Below are positions 58,072 to 64,000 of a stretch of DNA of 64,000 nucleotides, one piece after another. The DNA lies in NCBI RefSeq assembly GCF_026967935.1, contig NZ_JAPVBL010000002.1:574969-638968 (forward strand), read 5' to 3'. Every line of letters begins with the position of its first letter. The first letter of the stretch is position 1. The stretch is from Modestobacter sp. VKM Ac-2982. GTDB taxonomy: Bacteria > Actinomycetota > Actinomycetes > Mycobacteriales > Geodermatophilaceae. The notes beneath the pieces were generated by a model. It made no database searches. It saw nothing but the letters and a program-made list of their open reading frames with translations, and was not told the origin of the DNA. Both the position numbers and the translations under genes were made by a program.

Positions 58072-58866
58072 ATGACACGATCGACCCGCCCCGCTGCCCC
58101 GGGGCCCTCGTCCGATGCAGTCCGGCCCACCGGAGCCGAACGGGCCCGCACGGTGGCCGGCCGGCCGGCCGCTGCGGTCTGCGCCGCCGGCATCGACGGG
58201 AGCCGCGTGCTCGGGCACGCGATCACCGCCGAGGGCCAGGTGCTGGTGGTGGTGCCGACCGACGGTGAGGTGTGCAGCGCGGTGCGGTCGTCACCCGACG
58301 GAGACCTCGCAGCACTGCTGATGGTCACCGACCACGCTCCGGTGCCGCTGCGGGAGCCGGTGCGCGCCCAGGTCTGGCTGTCCGGGTGGCTCACGCCGTT
58401 GCTCGAGACCGACCAGCGGGACGCCGCGCTGGCCTTCGCCGACGTCGCCCCGGTGGGGGCGCTGCTGGACGTCGGGCGCAGCGCCACCCTGCTGCGGCTG
58501 GACCTGGCCGAGGTCGTGCTGGGGGAGTGCGGCGCGGTCACCGAGATCGACCCCGACGACTTCCTCGCCGCCGTCCCCGACCCGCTGGCCGCGGTGGAGG
58601 GGCAGGCGCTGCAGCACCTGGACGTCGCCCACCCCGAGGAACTGGGCCTGCTGTGCTCGCGGGTGCCGGCCGCCTGGGTGGGGAAGGGCGACGTCGTCCG
58701 CCCGCTCGGCCTGGACCGCTACGGCTTCCGGCTGCGGATCGAGCAGCGGTCGGGCCACCGGGACGTGCGTGTCCCGTTCGCCGACCCGGTCTCCGGCGCC
58801 GACGACCTCGGGCCGGCCGTGCACCGGTTGATCTGCGCCGTGAGACGCGCCTGCCCCGGGCGCTGA
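58072..58866 (+). CDS. DUF2470-domain protein (heme/iron-utilisation-like)
   Basis: 264 residues from ATG 58072. The N-terminal ~130 residues form a split-barrel-like region (DGEVCSAVRSSPDGDLAALL; APVPLREPVRAQVWLSGWLT). The C-terminal ~85 are DUF2470: EGQALQHLDVAHPEELGLLC, then GLDRYGFRLRIEQRSGHRDV and RVPFADPVSGADDL. This two-part layout occurs in HugZ-type heme oxygenases and in related proteins of unknown activity. An IdeR-box-like operator upstream supports an iron-linked function; the catalytic activity is not shown. Confidence 0.75.
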   Translation: MTRSTRPAAPGPSSDAVRPTGAERARTVAGRPAAAVCAAGIDGSRVLGHAITAEGQVLVVVPTDGEVCSAVRSSPDGDLAALLMVTDHAPVPLREPVRAQVWLSGWLTPLLETDQRDAALAFADVAPVGALLDVGRSATLLRLDLAEVVLGECGAVTEIDPDDFLAAVPDPLAAVEGQALQHLDVAHPEELGLLCSRVPAAWVGKGDVVRPLGLDRYGFRLRIEQRSGHRDVRVPFADPVSGADDLGPAVHRLICAVRRACPGR

Positions 58867-58920
58867 CCGCGAGGTCTGCGCCCGGGGGCAGGGGAGTCGT
58901 GCTGGAGAGCAGGTGCGAGG

Positions 58921-59187
58921 TCAGTGGACCTTGCGCCGGCCGCCGCTCATGCCCTCGGCGACACCGATCAACAGCACCGCGGCGACGATCGCGACGATGC
59001 CGCCGATGATGTTGAGCTCGCCGAAGTCACCGGTGCCCAGGAGGGTGGCGACGACGCCACCGATCAGGGAGCCGACGACACCGAGGGCCAGAGTGGCCAG
59101 GATGCTGAGGTTCTGCTTGCCCGGCTTGATCAACCGCGCCAGCGCACCGACGATCAGGCCGAAGACGAGAAATCCGATGATGCCCAT
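58921..59187 (-). CDS. GlsB/YeaQ/YmgE-family stress membrane protein
   Basis: 88 residues from ATG 59187. Three hydrophobic segments: MGIIGFLVFGLIVGALARLI, LGVVGSLIGGVVATLLG and IIGGIVAIVAAVLLIGV, with the family's GxxGSxxGG glycine pattern and basic RLIKPGKQ loop. Length is typical of the transglycosylase-associated/YeaQ family. Small inner-membrane protein of uncertain role, often stress-induced. Confidence 0.9.
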   Translation of the reverse strand: MGIIGFLVFGLIVGALARLIKPGKQNLSILATLALGVVGSLIGGVVATLLGTGDFGELNIIGGIVAIVAAVLLIGVAEGMSGGRRKVH

Positions 59188-59244
59188 GGGCTCGTGTTTT
59201 CCCGCAAGATCAACGCGGCAAACGCACGCCGGCTGACGGGTGGG

Positions 59245-61185
59245 TCACTCCGCCAGCTCGGCGAGCAGGGCCGCCAGCCGGGTCCGCCGCGGCCGGACGT
59301 CGACCTCCCGCACCGCGCGGGCCAGGGCGGCGCCGCTGGCGTGCACGATCGACAGGTGCCGCTGGGCCCGGGTGAGCGCGGTGTAGACCAGCGGCCGGGA
59401 CAGCATCCCGCCGGCCTCCGGTGGCAGCACCACGACGACGCCGGGCCACTCCGAACCCTGAGCGCGGTGCACGGTGATCGCCCAGCCGTGCCGGAGGTCG
59501 CCCAGCGCCTTGCCGATCACCGTGACCGGTCCGGAGCTGAAGTCGACGGTGAGCGAGCCCTCGCCGGTGCCGGTGACCACACCGACCTCGCCGTTGGCGA
59601 AGCCGATCGGCTCCAGCTCCAGGTGGTTGGCGGTGGCCACCACCCGGTCGCCGACGTCGAACCCGAACACCGTGCCCTCGCCCGGGTTGAGCTGTGCCTT
59701 GAGCGCCTTGTTCAGCTCGATGGTGCCGGCCGGTCCGCGGTGCACCGGGGTGACGACCTGCACCGTCGACGGGTCGATGCCCAGCGCGCGGGGGATCGAG
59801 TCGGTGACCAGCTGGACGACCCGCTTGGCCGCCTCGGCGCTGCCGGTGGCCGGCACGATGACCACCTCCCGGTCCGGGGACTCCACCTGCACCAGCTCGC
59901 CGCCCCGCACGCCGGTGGCCAGCCGGGCGATCGCCCCACCGGCGGCCTGGCGGTGCAGCGTGGTCAGCTCGGTCACCGGCACCACGCCGGAGTCGATCAG
60001 GTCACCGAGGACGTGGCCCGGTCCGATCGAGGGCAGCTGCGCCGGGTCGCCCACCAGCAGCAGGTGGGTGCCGTCGGGGCAGGCCTCCAGCAGCGCCGCG
60101 GTCAGCTCGACGTCGAGCATCGAGGCCTCGTCGACCACGACGACGTCGGCGTCCAGCGGCCACTCCTCGTTGCGGGCGAACCCGCCCGTCATGCCCTGGG
60201 CGCCCAGCAGCCGGTGCACGGTCACCGCCGGGTGGTCGGTCAGCTCCTCCAGCCGCTTCGCCGCCCGGCCGGTCGGCGCCGCCAGGGCGACCTCGGTGCC
60301 CTTGGCCTGCAGCAGCTTCACCAGCGAGGCCACGGTCCGGCTCTTCCCGGTGCCCGGCCCGCCGGTCAGCAGCGAGACGCCGGCGCCGAGCACCTGGGCG
60401 ACGGCCGCCTGCTGTGCCGGGTCCAGGCCCTTGGCCACCGACCGCACCGATGCCGGGTCGGCGATCCGCCCGCTCGTGGCCGCCAGCCGGTGCACGTTCT
60501 CCGCCACCGCCTCCTCCGCCATCCCGTACCGGGCCAGTGACAGGGTGCGCAGCGCCGGGTCCGGCTCGGGCAGCTCGTCGGCGTCGTCGGCCGGCTCGAC
60601 CAGCGGCGGTTCGTGCTCGAGGACCTCGCCGGACTCCACCGCGGCCACCACGGCGGCGGCCGGGTCCGCGATCCCCTCGGCGCGCAGCGCCGCCACCACC
60701 AGGTCGGCGGGGAGCACGGTGTGCCCGTCCCGGGTGGCAGTGCGCAGCGTCAGCGCCACGATGGCCCGGCCGCGGCGGGTGTCCTGCCGGTCGGCGCCGG
60801 ACAGGACGGCGATCGCCAGCCGGTCGGCCTCGGCCAGCGTCACCCCGGTCAGGCCCAGCAGCGCCCAGGGGTCGTCCCGGAGCCGGCGGGCGGCGTCCGG
60901 ACCGAGCGCGTCTGCTGAGTTGACGGCCAGCCGAGCGTTCAGGCCGGCGCCGACCAACAGCTCGACCACCTCGTAGGTCGACCGCGCGGCGAGGAAGGAG
61001 CTGAACAGCCGCTCGGCGCGCTGTCGGCCCACCCGGGGCAGCTTGAGCAGCCGGTCGGCGCTGACGTCGTCCGGGCCGGTGATGCCGGCGGCCGGCAGGT
61101 CGGCCGCGGTCCGCTTGCCCAGGCCCGGCCACAGGCCCGCGGTGCAGAAGGCGGCGAAGACGGGGTCGCCGGCGGGTGTGCTCAT
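59245..61185 (-). CDS. RecD2-like superfamily 1 helicase
   Basis: 646 residues from ATG 61185. HhH-like N-terminus (ADRLLKLPRVGRQRAERLFS) precedes the helicase core: Walker A LLTGGPGTGKSRTVASLVKL (about 270-290), TAPTGRAAKRL-like AAPTGRAAKRLEELT, Walker B VVVVDEASMLDVELTAALLE, motif III LLLVGDPAQLPSIGPG, HRQA, and motif VI GWAITVHRAQGSEWPGVVVV with ALTRAQRHLSIV. This matches RecD2/TraA-type 5'-3' helicases without RecBC. It is followed after 3 bases by the aldo/keto reductase upstream gene, so both share a transcript. Confidence 0.9.
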   Translation of the reverse strand: MSTPAGDPVFAAFCTAGLWPGLGKRTAADLPAAGITGPDDVSADRLLKLPRVGRQRAERLFSSFLAARSTYEVVELLVGAGLNARLAVNSADALGPDAARRLRDDPWALLGLTGVTLAEADRLAIAVLSGADRQDTRRGRAIVALTLRTATRDGHTVLPADLVVAALRAEGIADPAAAVVAAVESGEVLEHEPPLVEPADDADELPEPDPALRTLSLARYGMAEEAVAENVHRLAATSGRIADPASVRSVAKGLDPAQQAAVAQVLGAGVSLLTGGPGTGKSRTVASLVKLLQAKGTEVALAAPTGRAAKRLEELTDHPAVTVHRLLGAQGMTGGFARNEEWPLDADVVVVDEASMLDVELTAALLEACPDGTHLLLVGDPAQLPSIGPGHVLGDLIDSGVVPVTELTTLHRQAAGGAIARLATGVRGGELVQVESPDREVVIVPATGSAEAAKRVVQLVTDSIPRALGIDPSTVQVVTPVHRGPAGTIELNKALKAQLNPGEGTVFGFDVGDRVVATANHLELEPIGFANGEVGVVTGTGEGSLTVDFSSGPVTVIGKALGDLRHGWAITVHRAQGSEWPGVVVVLPPEAGGMLSRPLVYTALTRAQRHLSIVHASGAALARAVREVDVRPRRTRLAALLAELAE

Positions 61186-61188
61186 GAC

Positions 61189-62169
61189 TCAGTGCTCCCG
61201 ACGCTGCTCGGGATAGGAGAAGTGCGGTGCGGACACGTCGTCCAGCGCGGTCGTGATCGCCGGCGGCAGCCGGACGCCCTCGGCGTCGAGGGCGGCCTGC
61301 AGCTGCTGGGCGGTCCGGGCGCCCACGATCGGGGCGACCACGCACGGCCGGTCGCGCAGCCAGGCCAGCGCCACGCCCAACGGCGTGGTGCCCAGCCCCT
61401 CGGCCGCGGTGATCACCGCCTCCACCACCCGGTCCGCGGTCGCCGAGCGCAGCCCGTCGATGAACCCCTGCCACTGCGCCGATGCGCCGCGGGAGTCGGC
61501 GGGCGCGCTGTGCCGGTACTTGCCGGTGAGCAGCCCCCGGCCCAGCGGCGACCACGGCAGGATGCCCAGCCCCAGCGCCTCCGCGGCCGGCTGTACCTCG
61601 CGCTCGACGCCGCGCTGCAGCAGCGAGTACTCGACCTGGGTGCTCACGATCGGGGTGCGCCCGGGCCAGGCGCGCTGCCAGGTGGCCGCCTGGGCGGTCT
61701 GCCAGCCGGAGAAGTTGCTCACCCCGACGTAGCGGGCCCGGCCGGAGGAGACGGCCAGGTCGCAGGCGGCCAGCGTCTCCTCCAGGGGGGTGGCGTCGTC
61801 CCAGGCGTGCAGCTGCCAGAGGTCGACGTGGTCGATCCCCAGCCGCTCCAGCGACGCGTCCAGCGCCGAGAGCAGGTGCCCGCGGGAGGCACCGCGGCCC
61901 ATCGGTCCGGGCCCGGTACGGCCCGCCGCCTTCGTGGCGACCAGCACGTCGTCCCGGGGGACGACGTCGGCCAGCAGCCGCCCGAGGGTTCGCTCGCTCT
62001 CGCCGTCGGCGTACACGTCGGCGGTGTCGACCAGCGTGCCGCCGGCGTCGACGAAGGCCGTCAGCTGCATCGCGGCCTCGTCCTCGTCGGTGTCGCGGCC
62101 CCACGTGAGGGTGCCCAGCCCCAGCCGGGAGACGACGAGCCCACTGCGCCCGAGCGCCCGCTGTTCCAC
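61189..62169 (-). CDS. Aldo/keto reductase
   Basis: 326 residues from ATG 62169. Family motifs: VSRLGLGTLTWGRDTDEDEA, DTADVYADGESERTLGRLL (catalytic Asp, Tyr), VLVATKAAGRTGPGPMG (catalytic Lys), DHVDLWQLHAWDDATPLEET (His) and GVSNFSGWQTAQAATWQRAW. A C-terminal nucleotide-binding segment, VVAPIVGARTAQQLQAALDA, completes the barrel. Substrate unknown. Its stop is 3 bases before the RecD2-like start. Confidence 0.9.
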   Translation of the reverse strand: MEQRALGRSGLVVSRLGLGTLTWGRDTDEDEAAMQLTAFVDAGGTLVDTADVYADGESERTLGRLLADVVPRDDVLVATKAAGRTGPGPMGRGASRGHLLSALDASLERLGIDHVDLWQLHAWDDATPLEETLAACDLAVSSGRARYVGVSNFSGWQTAQAATWQRAWPGRTPIVSTQVEYSLLQRGVEREVQPAAEALGLGILPWSPLGRGLLTGKYRHSAPADSRGASAQWQGFIDGLRSATADRVVEAVITAAEGLGTTPLGVALAWLRDRPCVVAPIVGARTAQQLQAALDAEGVRLPPAITTALDDVSAPHFSYPEQRREH

Positions 62170-62329
62170 GACGGGTCAACCTACCGTTGCCCACCGACGT
62201 CCCCGGCAGCGACGAACGTCTCGTGCCGGGGTGCCGGGCCCCGGTGTCCCGGCCACCTAGGGTGCCTGTCGTGCGCGAGCCCTCGACCTGCCCTGACCAC
62301 CGCCCGGCCGAGCAGCGGAGGCGCTGACC

Positions 62330-63163
62330 GTGGGCTGGTTCGAAGCTCTCGTCCTCGGGGTGGTCCAGGGCCTCACCGAGTTCCTGCCGATCTCCTCCAG
62401 CGCCCACCTGCGCGTGGTCGGCGAGGCGTTCGGCTGGGGGGACCCCGGGGCGGCGTTCACCGCGATCACCCAGATCGGCACGGAACTCGCCGTGCTCATC
62501 TACTTCCGGCACGACATCTGGCGGATCATCACCGCCTGGGTCCGGGGGCTGTTCGACCGCTCGGCCCGCAGCGACCCCGACGCCCGGATGGGCTGGCTGA
62601 TCATCATCGGCAGCCTGCCGATCGTCGTCCTCGGGCTGCTGTTCCAGGACTCGATCGAGACGACCTTCCGCGACCTGCGGATCATCGCCGTCGCGCTGAT
62701 CGTCTTCTCGCTCATCCTCTACTGGGCCGACCGGGTGGGCAGCACCGAGCGGGACCTGCCCGACCTGACCGTCAAGCACGGCCTGACCTTCGGCTTCGCC
62801 CAGGCGATGGCGCTCATCCCCGGCGTCTCCCGCTCCGGCGGCACCATCACCGCCGGCCGGTTCCTCGGCTACAACCGGGCCGCGGCCGCGCGGTACTCGT
62901 TCCTGCTCGCCGTCCCCGCCGTGCTCGGCGCCGGGTTCTTCCAGGCCTACGAGTCCCTGACCGGCGACACCGAGGGCGGAGCACTGTCCTGGGGCCCGAC
63001 GCTCCTGGCCACGGTCATCGCCTTCGGGATCGGCTACGCGGTCATCGCCTGGCTGCTGCGGTACCTGGCCCACGGCAGCTTCGCCCCGTTCGTGGTCTAC
63101 CGGATCGCCCTCGGTGCGCTGGTGCTGGCGCTGGTCGGCACCGGCGTCCTCGAGCCGACCTGA
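62330..63163 (+). CDS. uppP: Undecaprenyl-diphosphatase
   Basis: 277 residues from GTG 62330. The start [20 protein letters not shown] followed by ISSSAHL is the conserved first motif with catalytic Glu and Ser; the second motif is [20 protein letters not shown] with the PGxSRSGG active-site Arg. Eight or so hydrophobic helices follow the BacA/UppP layout. It dephosphorylates undecaprenyl pyrophosphate at the membrane to recycle the lipid carrier for peptidoglycan. A backbone repeat follows the stop. Confidence 0.95.
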   Translation: MGWFEALVLGVVQGLTEFLPISSSAHLRVVGEAFGWGDPGAAFTAITQIGTELAVLIYFRHDIWRIITAWVRGLFDRSARSDPDARMGWLIIIGSLPIVVLGLLFQDSIETTFRDLRIIAVALIVFSLILYWADRVGSTERDLPDLTVKHGLTFGFAQAMALIPGVSRSGGTITAGRFLGYNRAAAARYSFLLAVPAVLGAGFFQAYESLTGDTEGGALSWGPTLLATVIAFGIGYAVIAWLLRYLAHGSFAPFVVYRIALGALVLALVGTGVLEPT

Positions 63164-63167
63164 TGGA

Positions 63168-63222
63168 GGACCCCGTCCTCCTCACCCCCTCGCGAGCTCG
63201 GGGCGAGCCTCTGGACGGGGCC
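63168..63222. repeat. 55-nt backbone repeat, copy 2
   Basis: Starts GGACCCCGTCC and ends CTGGACGGGGCC, like copy 1 at 56670-56723, with a CTCGCGAGCTCGGGGCGAGC middle. It begins 5 bases after the uppP stop. Both copies directly follow a gene, and none was seen in the 52.5-kb island. Confidence 0.8.
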
Positions 63223-63235
63223 TTAGAGTCGTCTG

Positions 63236-63937
63236 GTGACCACCGTCGTGCTGCTCCGACACGGCCGGACGACGGCCAACACCGCCGGCGTGCTCGCCGG
63301 CTGGACCCCTGGGGTCCAGCTGGACGACGCCGGCCGGGCGCAGGTCCAGGCGGTCGCGCAGCGGCTGTCCGGCGTCCCGCTGGCCGCGGTGGTGAGCAGC
63401 CCGCTGGAGCGCTGCCAGCAGACCGCCGGCACGGTCGCCGAGGGCCGGGCCCTGGACGTGCAGACCGACGACCGGTTCGGCGAGGCCCGGTACGGCGACT
63501 GGACCGGGCGCCCGATCAAGGAACTGGTCAAGGAGCCGCTCTGGAAGGTCGTGCAGCAGCACCCCTCTGCCGCGGTCTTCCCCGGCCCCGAGGGCGAGGG
63601 GCTCGCCCAGACCCAGGCGCGCGCGGTGGCCGCCGTCCGGGAGTGGAACGCGAAGCTCGGCCCCGACGCCGTCTGGCTGGTCTGCAGCCACGGCGACGTG
63701 ATCAAGTCGATCTTGGCCGACGCCCTCGGGCTGCACCTGGACTCCTTCCAGCGGATCGTCGTCGACCCGGCGTCCCTGTCGGTCGTCACCTACACCGACA
63801 CCCGGCCCTTCCTGGTCCGGGTGAACGACACTGGCGGGGACGTGTCCGCCCTCATCCCGCCGAAGAAGAAGCGCGGCCGGCGCAAACCCTCCTCCGACGC
63901 GGTCGTCGGGGGCGGCGCGGGCTCCGGCGCCGCGTAA
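63236..63937 (+). CDS. Histidine phosphatase (MSMEG_4193-like) family protein
   Basis: 233 residues from GTG 63236. Signature VVLLRHGRTTANTAGVLAGW (RHG catalytic His), SSPLERCQQTAGTVAEG, GEARYGDWTGRPIKELVKEP and WLVCSHGDVIKSILADALGL (second His) mark the phosphoglycerate-mutase-like fold. The basic C-terminal tail (PPKKKRGRRKPSSDA) is typical of actinobacterial members. It is followed immediately by DUF3090, a conserved pair whose job is unknown. Confidence 0.9.
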   Translation: MTTVVLLRHGRTTANTAGVLAGWTPGVQLDDAGRAQVQAVAQRLSGVPLAAVVSSPLERCQQTAGTVAEGRALDVQTDDRFGEARYGDWTGRPIKELVKEPLWKVVQQHPSAAVFPGPEGEGLAQTQARAVAAVREWNAKLGPDAVWLVCSHGDVIKSILADALGLHLDSFQRIVVDPASLSVVTYTDTRPFLVRVNDTGGDVSALIPPKKKRGRRKPSSDAVVGGGAGSGAA

Positions 63938-63947
63938 CCTGATCTCC

Positions 63948-64000
63948 GTGCCTCGTCAGGTCTTCCTCTTCGACCGTCCCTCCCGGTTCGTCGCCGGCAC
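63948..64000 (+). CDS. DUF3090-family protein, first 17 codons (runs off the window)
   Basis: GTG 63948 reads VPRQVFLFDRPSRFVAG, the conserved N-terminus of actinobacterial DUF3090 proteins (xxRQVFLFDPPERFVAGT). It starts 10 bases after the histidine phosphatase stop, a conserved gene pair. The rest of the gene lies beyond the window. Confidence 0.85.
   Translation, partial: MPRQVFLFDRPSRFVAG

Noticed and set aside
58924-60540. Long plus-strand open frame opposite the RecD2-like gene
   Set aside because: Composition is that of an antisense shadow in GC-rich DNA (His/Arg/Gly/Gln runs); the minus strand has all helicase motifs.
60002-63073. Very long minus-strand open frame (over 1000 codons)
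   Set aside because: It is Arg/Gly/Pro-rich shadow coding opposite uppP and out of frame with the clear RecD2-like and aldo/keto reductase genes; no domain.

Overview
The window is high-GC actinobacterial DNA. The Streptomyces-type stand-alone S4 gene, the uppP - histidine phosphatase - DUF3090 cluster, a GAF/ANTAR regulator and a 54-55 nt intergenic repeat of a kind I associate with Geodermatophilaceae point to a Geodermatophilus/Blastococcus/Modestobacter-like organism. That assignment is inference.

Two parts can be separated. From about 52.6 kb to the end lies a dense, ordinary chromosomal backbone: an M20 peptidase, a short-chain dehydrogenase, a GAF/ANTAR regulator, a quinone-oxidoreductase-like enzyme, a DUF5703-like protein, rpsD, an iron-box-preceded DUF2470 protein, a YeaQ/GlsB-like membrane protein, a RecD2-like helicase, an aldo/keto reductase, uppP, a histidine phosphatase and the first codons of a DUF3090 gene. 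From position 1 to about 52.5 kb lies accessory DNA that ends at the 3' end of a tRNA-Leu(GAG) gene, with a tyrosine recombinase next to that tRNA. This looks like a tRNA-integrated genomic island whose far end is outside the window.

The island is patchy. At its left are a truncated superfamily 2 helicase, an IS256-type remnant, a putative PD-(D/E)XK protein, lipoproteins and a frameshifted nuclease-fold gene. Next, at 8.5-13.3 kb on the minus strand, is a compact three-gene operon: a small wHTH-like 'middle' protein, a Rad50-like ABC ATPase with a zinc-hook-like insertion, and a 701-residue protein ending in a PD-(D/E)XK nuclease-like domain. Its layout resembles an ABC-three-component (ABC-3C) conflict system and it is the best candidate for a defence system here. 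Beside it, two overlapping tyrosine recombinase genes start a segment of about 30 kb (13.43-43.67 kb). That segment is bounded by two related complex repeats in the same orientation, so it may be an element nested in the larger island.

The segment's cargo includes: a large lipoprotein and a broken paralogue; a membrane protein with a recent internal duplication; DUF4238-like, antitoxin-like and HTH proteins; a DUF2442-containing protein with a duplicated N-terminal module; a 618-residue tyrosine recombinase with a second, degenerate catalytic half; a phage-type adenine methyltransferase; a cysteine-repeat lipoprotein; a degenerate recombinase; a P-loop NTPase with about a dozen Sel1-like repeats; and a compact PD-(D/E)XK protein. 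Outside it, towards the tRNA, lie a nine-unit zinc-ribbon array ending in a GIY-YIG-like domain and interrupted by one in-frame stop, a ParB-like regulator, cysteine-rich and AbrB/MraZ-like proteins, and the tRNA-proximal recombinase. Many small genes are broken, as expected for repeated insertion and decay.
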